The translations under genes were made by a program, and so were the position numbers. 64,000 nt of DNA from positions 310,001 to 374,000 of the forward strand of contig NZ_FXAK01000010.1 in assembly GCF_900177515.1 (NCBI RefSeq), given 5' to 3'. Under the pieces are notes generated by a model. The model was given only the letters and a program-made list of their open reading frames with translations. It was not told the DNA's origin and did no database searches. Positions 17,058 to 24,407 of the stretch are shown one piece after another; the stretch's first letter is position 1; each line of letters opens with the position of its first letter. This DNA is from Azospirillum oryzae. Its GTDB lineage: Bacteria; Pseudomonadota; Alphaproteobacteria; Azospirillales; Azospirillaceae.

Positions 17058-18344
17058 TTATTCGGCGGCGGCTTCGGGAACGCGCATCGGGTTGCGGGCG
17101 TCGTTGGGCCAGGTGACGTAGGGCAGGTTGTTCTGCTCCGGCACCATGGTGATGCAGTCCGGCACCGGGCAGACATGGCTGCACAGGTTGCAGCCGACGC
17201 ACTCCTCGTTGACCACGGTGAAGAGGCGGCGGCCCTCCCCTTGATCGATGCGGATTGCCTGGTGCGAGGTGTCCTCGCAGACGATGTGGCAGCGGCCGCA
17301 GTCGATGCACAAGGCGGGGTCGATCACCGCCTTGGTCGAGAAGTTCATGTTCAGGTCGTTCCAGTTGACGACGTTGCGCACGGCGCGGCCGCTCAACTCG
17401 TCCAAGGTCCGGTATCCCTTCTCGTCCATCCAGTTGGACAGGCCGCCGATCATGTCCTCGACGATCTTGAAGCCGTAGGTCATGGCGGCGGTGCAGACCT
17501 GGACGTTGGTGGCGCCCAGCGCCAGGAATTCCGCGGCGTCGCGCCATGTGGTGATGCCGCCGATGCCGCTGACCGGCAGGCCGCGGGTCTCGGGGTTGCG
17601 GGCGATCTCCGCCACCATGTTGAGCGCGATCGGCTTCACCGCCGGGCCGCAATAGCCGCCGTGGCTGCCCTTGCCGTCGACCACCGGCGTGGGGGCCATG
17701 GCGTCGAGGTCGACCGCGACGATGGAGTTGACGGTGTTGATGAGGGACACCGCGTCGGCGCCGCCGCGCTTGGCCGCTTCCGCCGACCACAGGATGTTGG
17801 TGATGTTGGGGGTCAGCTTGACGATCACCGGCAGGTTGACGGCGTTCTTCACCCAGCGGGTGACCTGCTCCACCATCTCCGGCACCTGCCCGATGGCGGA
17901 GCCCATGCCGCGCTCGCACATGCCGTGCGGACAGCCGAGGTTGAGTTCCAGCCCGTCGGCCGCCCCGGTCTCGGCGATGCGGCGGGCAAGGCCGGCCCAG
18001 GCCGTTTCCGTCATGGTCGCCATCAGCGAAACGACCATGGCGCGGTCGGGCCAGTCGCGCTTGACCTGGATGATCTCCTGCAGATTGACGTCGAGCGGCC
18101 TGTCGGAGATCAGCTCGATGTTGTTGAAGCCGATCATCCGGCGGTCGGTGTCAAGATGGGCACCGTAGCGGCTGGAGACGTTGACCACTGGCGGGTCCTC
18201 GCCCAGCGTCTTCCACACCACGCCGCCCCAGCCCGCCTTGAAGGCGCGGACGACGTTGTAGGCCTTGTCGGTCGGCGGGGCCGACGCCAGCCAGAAGGGG
18301 TTGGGGGAGCGGATGCCGGCGATGGTGCTGCTGAGATCGGCCAT
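17058..18344 (-). CDS. preA: NAD-dependent dihydropyrimidine dehydrogenase subunit PreA
   Basis: The 428-residue protein has an N-terminal dihydroorotate-dehydrogenase-like FMN barrel (about 1-320; NPFWLASAPPTDK, ELNLGCPHGMCERGMG with the catalytic Cys, GIGGITTWRDAAEFL). A C-terminal ferredoxin-like part holds two 4Fe-4S clusters, CIDCGRCHIVC and CVGCNLCSHVCPVPDC. It reduces uracil and thymine to the dihydro forms, with electrons from NADH via PreT. It lies 17 bases downstream of preT and upstream of the amidohydrolase gene. Confidence 0.93.
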   Translation of the reverse strand: MADLSSTIAGIRSPNPFWLASAPPTDKAYNVVRAFKAGWGGVVWKTLGEDPPVVNVSSRYGAHLDTDRRMIGFNNIELISDRPLDVNLQEIIQVKRDWPDRAMVVSLMATMTETAWAGLARRIAETGAADGLELNLGCPHGMCERGMGSAIGQVPEMVEQVTRWVKNAVNLPVIVKLTPNITNILWSAEAAKRGGADAVSLINTVNSIVAVDLDAMAPTPVVDGKGSHGGYCGPAVKPIALNMVAEIARNPETRGLPVSGIGGITTWRDAAEFLALGATNVQVCTAAMTYGFKIVEDMIGGLSNWMDEKGYRTLDELSGRAVRNVVNWNDLNMNFSTKAVIDPALCIDCGRCHIVCEDTSHQAIRIDQGEGRRLFTVVNEECVGCNLCSHVCPVPDCITMVPEQNNLPYVTWPNDARNPMRVPEAAAE

Positions 18345-18361
18345 GATGTGGCTCCCTTTCC

Positions 18362-19684
18362 TCAGGCGGACAGGTGGCTGTGGATGGCGAGCGCGGCGAG
18401 TTTGCCGTCCTGCACGGACTGGACCGTCAGATCCTCGCCCGTCGCGACGCAGTCGCCGCCGGCCCAGACCTTGGCAAGCGTGGTGCGATAGGCGTCGTCG
18501 ACGGCGATCTTGCCGCCGGTGACCTGCAGTCCGTCCAGCGCGTCGGCCGACAGTTTCTGCCCCACCGCCTTCAGCACCATGTCTGCCTGGAGGGTGAAGG
18601 TCTCGCCGGTGCCGGTCAGCCTGCCGTCGGTCAGGCGGGTGCGTTCGAAGGTGATTGTGGTCTCGCCGATTTCCTTCGGGGCGGCGAAGGTCTTCAGCAC
18701 GACGCCCTCGGTCTGGGCCAGCTCCTGCTCCCAGGCGGTGGCGCCCATCTGGGCCCGGCCGCGACGGTAGACCAGGGTGACATCCTCGGCACCCAGGCGC
18801 TTGGCCTGGATGGCGGCGTCAACGGCGGTGTTGCCGCCGCCGATCACCACGACGCTGCGGCCGACGGCTGGCGGCTGGCCGGGGGGAGCCTGACGGACAC
18901 GCTCGATGAAGGCGGTGGCGTCCTCGACGCCCGCCCGCTCCTCGCCGGGGATGCCGAGGCGGTTGTTGGACCCCAGGCCGACGCCCAGGAACACGGCGTC
19001 ATAGTCGGCGCGCAGGCTGTCGAGCGACAGGTCGGCGCCCAGCTTGCGGCCATGCTCCACACTGATGCCGCCGACGCCGAGGATGAAGGCGACCTCGCGC
19101 TGGGCGAAATCATCGGCCATCTTATAGGGGGCGAGGCCGTATTCGTTGAGGCCGCCGGACTTCGCCTTGGCCTCGAACACCGTCACCTCATGGCCGAGCG
19201 TGGCGAGGCGGTGGGCGCAGGACAGGCCGGCCGGGCCGGCGCCGACCACGGCGACGCGCTTGCCGGTGGCGGCGGCGCGGGGGAAGGGGTGGGCCGGCTC
19301 GCCATCAATGAGGCGGTCGGTGGCATGGCGCTGCAGCCGGCCGATGGCGACGGGGCGGTCCTCCGCCCGGTTGCGGACGCAGGATTGTTCGCACAGAGTC
19401 TCGGTCGGGCAGACGCGGCCGCAGGTGCCGCCCATGATGTTCTCCGACAGGATCGTCGTCGCGGCGCCCTTCAGGTTGCCGGTGGCGATCGAGCGGATGA
19501 AGGCAGGGATGTCGATCCCGGTCGGACAGGCCTTGATGCAGGGTGCGTCGTAGCAGAACAGGCAGCGGTTGCTCTCGGCCAGCGCCTGCACCGGCGTCAT
19601 CGCCGGGCTCAGGTCGGCATAGGGCGAGGGCGGCTGGTCCGCGTCGGGCTTTGGAGTGGTGGCAAGCGTAGCGATCAGGGTCAT
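18362..19684 (-). CDS. preT: NAD-dependent dihydropyrimidine dehydrogenase subunit PreT
   Basis: The 440-residue flavoprotein is related to the small glutamate synthase subunit. Its N-terminal Fe-S region contains CLFCYDAPCIKACPTGIDI and CGRVCPTETLCEQSC. An FAD-binding GAGPAGLSCAHRLA follows near 146, then an NAD(P)-binding GGGNTAVDAAIQAKRLG, and a C-terminal GGDCVATGEDL FAD motif. It takes electrons from NADH and passes them to PreA. It is first gene of the pyrimidine operon; a RutR-like palindrome sits 110-125 bases upstream. Confidence 0.92.
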   Translation of the reverse strand: MTLIATLATTPKPDADQPPSPYADLSPAMTPVQALAESNRCLFCYDAPCIKACPTGIDIPAFIRSIATGNLKGAATTILSENIMGGTCGRVCPTETLCEQSCVRNRAEDRPVAIGRLQRHATDRLIDGEPAHPFPRAAATGKRVAVVGAGPAGLSCAHRLATLGHEVTVFEAKAKSGGLNEYGLAPYKMADDFAQREVAFILGVGGISVEHGRKLGADLSLDSLRADYDAVFLGVGLGSNNRLGIPGEERAGVEDATAFIERVRQAPPGQPPAVGRSVVVIGGGNTAVDAAIQAKRLGAEDVTLVYRRGRAQMGATAWEQELAQTEGVVLKTFAAPKEIGETTITFERTRLTDGRLTGTGETFTLQADMVLKAVGQKLSADALDGLQVTGGKIAVDDAYRTTLAKVWAGGDCVATGEDLTVQSVQDGKLAALAIHSHLSA

Positions 19685-19793
19685 GGCGGATGGCTTCCCT
19701 TCGGTCGCGGAGCGGCGTGTCTACCGAAGTGTCAGCAACCCGCGTGCCAAGAGAACCAACCAGCACTGCCAACGAAGACGGGCGGCGGAAAAG

Positions 19794-19809
19794 CTGACTG
19801 TTCGGTCAA
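19794..19809. promoter_or_regulatory. RutR-like operator candidate upstream of preT
   Basis: CTGACTGTTCGGTCAA matches the known RutR-type consensus TTGACCANNTGGTCAA at 10 of its 14 defined positions, with TGAC and GGTCAA half-sites correctly spaced. It lies 110 bases before the preT start. The rest of the preT/ogt intergenic region (19685-20027) shows no gene. Confidence 0.55.
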
Positions 19810-20027
19810 GAACTGACGATATGGACAGGCATGCCGCCATCATGCCAGCCATGCGGATTGCACGCAACTCAGCCTTTTGGCGCCTCTTTTGGCGGCTTGC
19901 TGCAAGAAATCCATGGGAAACGGGGGGAGCGGAAACAGGAAATTGCGCCGTATCAAAGAGTTGCATCGGCAGGCCGCTGCCTTCAATTTCGGCAGCGCCT
20001 TATGCGAGAGGGATAGAGGGTGCCGCC

Positions 20028-20549
20028 ATGTCCGCTCCGTCCAGCCTGCTGATCGACCGCACCGCCACGCCCATCGGCGAGCTGATCGTGGTCGCCGACA
20101 CCGACGGCGCCCTGCGCGCCATCGACTGGACCGACCATGAGGACCGGCTGCACCGGCTGCTGCGCCTGCACCATCCCGGCGGTTACGAATTGCGGCCGTC
20201 CGCCGATCCGGGTGGGCTGAGGCGGGCGATGGATGCCTATTTCGCGGGCGAGCTTGCGGCGATCGACCGGCTGCCCGTACGCACCGGCGGCACGCCGTTC
20301 CAGCGCGCGGTATGGGCGGCGCTGCGCGGCATTCCCTGCGGCGGGACCGTCACCTATCGCGAACTGGCGACGCTGGCCGGGCGTCCGGCGGCGGTGCGGG
20401 CGGCGGGACATGCCAACGGCGCCAACCCGATCGGCATCGTGGTGCCCTGCCACCGGGTGATCGGCTCCGGCGGGGCGCTGACCGGCTATGGCGGCGGGGT
20501 GGAGCGCAAGCGCTGGCTGCTGGCGCATGAAGGCGTAGCCTTGCGGTAG
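20028..20549 (+). CDS. ogt: Methylated-DNA--protein-cysteine S-methyltransferase
   Basis: The 173-residue suicide DNA-repair protein carries the active-site motif VPCHRVIGSGG near residues 140-150, preceded by the helix-turn-helix region (TPFQRAVWAALRGIPCGGTVTY, in part) and the ARG-finger-like AVRAAGHANGANP. It removes alkyl groups from O6-alkylguanine. It has no AraC/Ada domain, so Ogt rather than Ada. ATG at 20028 follows GAGGG with suitable spacing; the longer open frame upstream is not family-like. It appears to be a single-gene unit divergent from preT. Confidence 0.9.
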   Translation: MSAPSSLLIDRTATPIGELIVVADTDGALRAIDWTDHEDRLHRLLRLHHPGGYELRPSADPGGLRRAMDAYFAGELAAIDRLPVRTGGTPFQRAVWAALRGIPCGGTVTYRELATLAGRPAAVRAAGHANGANPIGIVVPCHRVIGSGGALTGYGGGVERKRWLLAHEGVALR

Positions 20550-20669
20550 ACGCGCGCCCTACCGCTTTTGCGCGGCGCACTTTGCGGCGGCGCTTCGGTT
20601 GTTGAAGGGAGAGGCGACGCAGCCGGTCAGCCGGCCGGCGCCGTCACCACGCCAACGAAAGGGAGCGCC

Positions 20670-20951
20670 ATGAGCGACAAGAACGACCAGAACCGGAGCG
20701 CAGGCGACAACGAGCGCATGAAGGGCGTGATCGATCAGGCCAAGGACAAGGCATCCGGCGACCTGTCAGGACATGAGCAGGATGCGCGCAAGGACGGTGA
20801 GCGGACGAAGCGCGCCGTCGACGCCATGTCCACCGGCAACACGCCGCGGAGCGGCGACGACCCGCAGCACATCACCGGCGACACCATGCAGACGCCGATG
20901 CCGGACGAGACCGGCGGCGAAGGCGCGAAGCGGCGGGGCGGCGACAAGTAG
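20670..20951 (+). CDS. Small hydrophilic protein of unknown function
   Basis: The 93-residue protein is strongly charged, rich in Asp, Lys, Glu, Gly and Asn, and has no cysteine, signal peptide or membrane segment. The first half (ERMKGVIDQAKDKASGDLSGH) resembles the amphipathic repeat of CsbD-like general-stress proteins, but too weakly to assign. A GGGAG ribosome site precedes the ATG and a strong terminator follows the stop, supporting a real gene. It is likely an intrinsically disordered stress or desiccation protein; that is inference. Confidence 0.65.
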   Translation: MSDKNDQNRSAGDNERMKGVIDQAKDKASGDLSGHEQDARKDGERTKRAVDAMSTGNTPRSGDDPQHITGDTMQTPMPDETGGEGAKRRGGDK

Positions 20952-20957
20952 GAACGC

Positions 20958-20987
20958 AAAGGGGGGACGGTCGCCGTCCCCCTTTTT
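20958..20987 (+). terminator. Terminator after the small hydrophilic protein gene
   Basis: GGGGGACGG and CCGTCCCCC form a 9-pair stem with a TCG loop, followed by TTTTT and preceded by AAA. It also works for the convergent bdcA. Confidence 0.85.
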
Positions 20988-21006
20988 CAATGCCGAACGG
21001 CCGTCG

Positions 21007-21720
21007 TCAGGCGCCGAAGCCGCCGTCGATGGTCTGGAACGAGCCGGTGATCATCCCGGCATGCGGACCGGCGACATAGGCGGTCAGTTCGGCGACCTCG
21101 TCGGCATGGATGTAGCGCTTGATGGCCATAAATTCCTTCATGGCGGGCGCCATCGGGCCGTCGGCCGGATTCATGTCGCTGTCGGTCGGACCCGGCTGGA
21201 TGGCGTTCACGGTGATGCCGCGGTGGCCGAAATCGCGGGCGAGACCGCGCACCATGCTTTGCACCGCGGACTTGGTCATGCCATAGGCGGCCGCTCCGGC
21301 GAAGGGCACGCGGTCGCCGTTGACCGACCCGATGACGATGATGCGTCCGCCCTCGTTCATGCGCCGTGCCGCTTCGACCGACGCGTGGTACGGCGCGCGG
21401 ACATTGATGTCGATCATGCGGTCGACGGCGTCGGGATCGAAGGTCAGCGGATCGCCGATGATCGCCGTGCCGGCATTGACGACCAGCACATCCAGCGCGC
21501 CGCGACCCGCCACGGTGGCGATCAGGGCGTCGCGGTCGGCGCTGTCGGTGCGGATGGCCTCGGCGCCGGTTTCCGCGGCAAGCGCCTCGGCCGCATCCTT
21601 CGACCCGGCATAGGTGAAGGCGACGGTGCCGCCGGCCTTGGCGAAGCGGCGGACGATGGCCTTGCCGATGCCGCGGCTGCCGCCGAGGACCAGGATCTTG
21701 CGGCCGGTGAACTCACCCAT
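21007..21720 (-). CDS. bdcA: SDR-family oxidoreductase, BdcA-like (c-di-GMP-binding biofilm dispersal mediator)
   Basis: The 237-residue short-chain dehydrogenase has GGSRGIGKAIVRRF (NADPH site, near residue 13), LVVNAGTAIIG, catalytic Ser in IGSVNGDRVP and YGMTKSAVQ (Tyr and Lys). The segments FTYAGSKDAAEAL, TDSADRDALI, NVRAPYHASVEAARRM and IDGGFGA closely match recalled E. coli BdcA, which is reported to bind cyclic di-GMP and promote dispersal. As in E. coli, a tetR-type gene is adjacent, here divergent. Whether it acts on c-di-GMP here is inferred from similarity. Confidence 0.8.
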   Translation of the reverse strand: MGEFTGRKILVLGGSRGIGKAIVRRFAKAGGTVAFTYAGSKDAAEALAAETGAEAIRTDSADRDALIATVAGRGALDVLVVNAGTAIIGDPLTFDPDAVDRMIDINVRAPYHASVEAARRMNEGGRIIVIGSVNGDRVPFAGAAAYGMTKSAVQSMVRGLARDFGHRGITVNAIQPGPTDSDMNPADGPMAPAMKEFMAIKRYIHADEVAELTAYVAGPHAGMITGSFQTIDGGFGA

Positions 21721-21739
21721 GATGCGCTCCTTGAGACAA

Positions 21740-21804
21740 TGTAGTGAGCGCTATATAAATGGCAGCGGGGCGTTTGCGCAAGGAGAAAATATAGTGGTCG
21801 CTAC
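21740..21804. promoter_or_regulatory. Paired TetR operators in the bdcA/tetR divergent region
   Basis: Two related inverted repeats, TAGTGAGCGCTA (21742-21753) and TAGTGGTCGCTA (21792-21803), flank the divergent promoters. They share TAGTG-N2-CGCTA. The second overlaps the tetR start codon, which fits autorepression together with control of bdcA. Confidence 0.65.
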
Positions 21805-22396
21805 AGAATCGTCCGGGTCGCGTGGACGGCGGCGGTCCTTCGATGTGGACGAGGCCGTGGAAACAGCAATGAGGCTGTTCCATGCGCGCGGCTACGACGC
21901 CGTCGGCGTCGCCGAGCTGGGGTCGGAACTGGGGATCAAGCCGCCGAGCTTCTATGCCGCCTTCGGCAGCAAGGCCGGGCTGTTCGAGCGGGCGCTTCAG
22001 CGCTATGCGGCGGGGGAGGCGAACATCTTCGCCCGCGCGCGGGCAGAGGGCGGCGGCGTGGCCGAGGTGGTCGAGCGCACGCTGCTGCTGGCGGCGCGGC
22101 TCTATCCGGAGCGGAACGGGGTGGCGGGCTGCCTCGTGCTCGACGGGGCGCGCAACAGCGCCGACCCGGAAGCCTGCGCGTTGGCCGAAGAGATGAGGAA
22201 GGCCGGCGTGGCGGCGCTCCGCGACTTCATCGCCGAAGAGGCGCCGGAGCGGGCCGGCGCACTGGCCGACTTCGTGACGATCGCGATGCGGGGAATGTCG
22301 GCGGCGGCGCGCGACGGCGCCGACGAGGCGGCGCTCACCAGCTTCGCGCAGATGGCGAGCCGCGCCTTCCGCCGCGAACTGGCGGCGGAAGGGTGA
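21794..22396 (+). CDS. TetR/AcrR-family regulator, BdcR-like
   Basis: The 200-residue protein has an N-terminal helix-turn-helix (DEAVETAMRLFHARGYDAVG ... GIKPPSFYAAFGSKAGLF) and a TetR_C ligand domain with VAGCLVLDGARNS. A GTG start at 21794 is preferred because AAGGAG lies 8 bases upstream; the open frame extends upstream into the bdcA start region. It is divergent from bdcA with two related operator-like repeats between them. By analogy to E. coli BdcR, it probably represses bdcA and itself. Confidence 0.82.
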   Translation: MVATESSGSRGRRRSFDVDEAVETAMRLFHARGYDAVGVAELGSELGIKPPSFYAAFGSKAGLFERALQRYAAGEANIFARARAEGGGVAEVVERTLLLAARLYPERNGVAGCLVLDGARNSADPEACALAEEMRKAGVAALRDFIAEEAPERAGALADFVTIAMRGMSAAARDGADEAALTSFAQMASRAFRRELAAEG

Positions 22397-22420
22397 TCTG
22401 GAAGCCAAAAAAACCTTGGT

Positions 22421-23341
22421 TCAGGCCGGCATCGCCTTGCGCGGGATGATGGCGCCGCGGTGTTGGATGACGGCGGCAGCCAGCCGGTGGGCGGCGCGGG
22501 CGGCGTCGGCCGGCCCCTCGCCGCGCAGGCGGGCTGCGAGATAGCCGGCGCTGAAGCTGTCGCCAGCCGCCGTGGTGTCCACCACGGTGGCGACCTTCAG
22601 CGCGGGAACCTCGACGGCATTACCGTCCTGGAACACGACGCAGCCGGGCTGTTCCAGCTTCAGCACGATCTCGGAGACGCCGGCATCGCGCACGCGGGCC
22701 AGCACGGCGTCGGCATCGGCATCGCCATAGAGGTCGCGCAGGTCGGTGACGCCGGGCAGCGCGATATCGGTCAGCCGCAGCATGCGGTCGAAGGCGGCGC
22801 GGGCGGTCTCGAGGTCCGGCCACAGGCGCGGGCGCCAGTTGGTGTCGAAGGCGACCTTGCCGCCGCGCGCGCGGACCCGCTGCAGCACCTCGAACAGCCG
22901 CTCGCGGCCCTGCTCGCCCAGGATGGCGATGCTGATGCCGGAGAGGTAGACGACGCCGTAGCCCTCCAGCGCTGCGCACAGCTCCGGCGTCTGGGGCAGG
23001 GCGAACAGCTCGCGCGCCGGAGCATTGTCGCGCCAGTAGAGGAAGCGGCGCTCGCCGCTGGAGTCGGTCTCGATCAGGTAGAGGCCGGGCAGGCGGTTCG
23101 GCACGCGCAGGACGTGGCCGGTGCCCACGCCTTCGGCGGCCCAGGCGGCGATCATGTCCTCGCTGATGCTGTCGTCGCCGAGAGCGGTGACATAGTCGAC
23201 CGGCGTGCCCAGACGCGCCAGATAGACCGCGGTGTTCAGCGTGTCGCCGCCGAAGCCCATGGTCAGCGACCCGTCCGGCCGCCGGAACATCTCGATCATG
23301 CATTCGCCGAGCGCGGCGACGCGGTTGGGCGTGTCGGTCAT
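22421..23341 (-). CDS. kdgK: 2-dehydro-3-deoxygluconokinase (KDG kinase), PfkB family
   Basis: This 306-residue ribokinase-fold sugar kinase has PfkB signature 1 (FGGDTLNTAVYLARLG, near 30-45) and signature 2 with the catalytic Asp in DTTAAGDSFSAGYLAARL. It phosphorylates 2-keto-3-deoxygluconate to KDPG, the shared end of glucuronate, galacturonate and pectin-fragment breakdown. The start MTDTPNRVAALGECM at 23341 has GGAGAAGC just upstream. It is the last gene in the run uxaC-uxaA-EamA transporter-kdgK. The KDPG aldolase gene is not in the window. Confidence 0.88.
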   Translation of the reverse strand: MTDTPNRVAALGECMIEMFRRPDGSLTMGFGGDTLNTAVYLARLGTPVDYVTALGDDSISEDMIAAWAAEGVGTGHVLRVPNRLPGLYLIETDSSGERRFLYWRDNAPARELFALPQTPELCAALEGYGVVYLSGISIAILGEQGRERLFEVLQRVRARGGKVAFDTNWRPRLWPDLETARAAFDRMLRLTDIALPGVTDLRDLYGDADADAVLARVRDAGVSEIVLKLEQPGCVVFQDGNAVEVPALKVATVVDTTAAGDSFSAGYLAARLRGEGPADAARAAHRLAAAVIQHRGAIIPRKAMPA

Positions 23342-23387
23342 GCTTCTTCTCCGCAAGCCGGGGGATGCCCCGGCAAATCCATATTTT

Positions 23388-24254
23388 TCATGCCGCCGCG
23401 GGGCGGTTCTGGCGCGCCCGCATCCGTTCGCGGTGCGCGGTGTAGAGGCCGCTGGCGATGATCACGCCGGTGCCGACGAAGGTCCAATGGTCGGGAACCG
23501 CGCCGAAGACGAGGAATCCCAGCGCGGTGGACCAGATCAGCTGCACATAGGTGAAGGGCGCCAGCACCGATGCCTCACCCTGGCGGTAGGCCAGGATCAG
23601 CAGCCATTGCGACAGGGTGTAGACCAGCCCGATGAAGACCCCCAGCAGCATCTCCCACGGCGTCGGCCATGCCGCGTGCAGGGGAAGCAGCGCCGTCAGA
23701 ACGATCAGGCCGGTGAGCGCGCTCCACACCAAGGTGGTCAGCGGGTTCTCCTGCACCGTCATCTTGCGCGTCGCGACCAGACCCAGGGCCCAGCTGAAGG
23801 CGGTCAGGATCGGCAGCAGCGAGGCCGGCTGGAACCCCTCCGCACCCGGCCGGATGACGATGATGACGCCGGCCAGCCCGACCAGCAGCGCCGCCCAGCG
23901 GCGGACGCCGACCTTCTCGGCTAACAGCAGGATCGACAGCACGGTGACGAAGACGGGGGAGACGAAGCTGATCGCCGCCGCCTCGGCCAGCGGCAGATGC
24001 TGCATCGCCATGATGAAGAACAGCGCCGAGCCCAGCATGCCCAGCCCGCGCACCACCTGAAGCCCCGGCCGCGTCGTCTTCAGCACCCGGAGCGAGCCGC
24101 CGCGCAGCGCCAGCGGCATCACCAGCGCGGTGAAGACGACATAGCGCATCCAGGCGATCTCGGCCGGCGGCAGGGTCCGGGCGAGATATTTCGCAGTGGC
24201 GTCGGAGCAGGACAGGCAGGCCACCGCCAGCACCACCAGCAGGATCGCCCGCAT
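23388..24254 (-). CDS. EamA/DMT-superfamily transporter
   Basis: The 288-residue protein has ten hydrophobic segments in two five-helix EamA repeats (first begins MRAILLVVLAVACLS; second around LLPILTAFSWALGLVATRK). It is an inner-membrane permease of unknown substrate. It lies between uxaA and kdgK on the same strand, so a role in uptake or efflux of a hexuronate or KDG is plausible. The ATG at 24254 has ACGGAG upstream; an in-frame start at 24365 would add a 37-residue Pro/Thr-rich tail with no clear ribosome site. Confidence 0.8.
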   Translation of the reverse strand: MRAILLVVLAVACLSCSDATAKYLARTLPPAEIAWMRYVVFTALVMPLALRGGSLRVLKTTRPGLQVVRGLGMLGSALFFIMAMQHLPLAEAAAISFVSPVFVTVLSILLLAEKVGVRRWAALLVGLAGVIIVIRPGAEGFQPASLLPILTAFSWALGLVATRKMTVQENPLTTLVWSALTGLIVLTALLPLHAAWPTPWEMLLGVFIGLVYTLSQWLLILAYRQGEASVLAPFTYVQLIWSTALGFLVFGAVPDHWTFVGTGVIIASGLYTAHRERMRARQNRPAAA

Positions 24255-24407
24255 CGGCTCCGTGCCCTTGGACGCCGACCCGGTGGGCTGGATCGGGGTC
24301 TGAGGCGCGTTGACCGGCGAAGGGCCGGTGTCGGCATCGGTGCGGTGTAGGGAACTGTCGGGCATGGCGCCGGCTCGTCTACGGTTATCGGTAAGGGGGC
24401 GGACCCC

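Noticed and set aside
22397..22420. Possible terminator between the tetR gene and kdgK
   Set aside because: Only a few bases can pair around the A-run; too weak to call.
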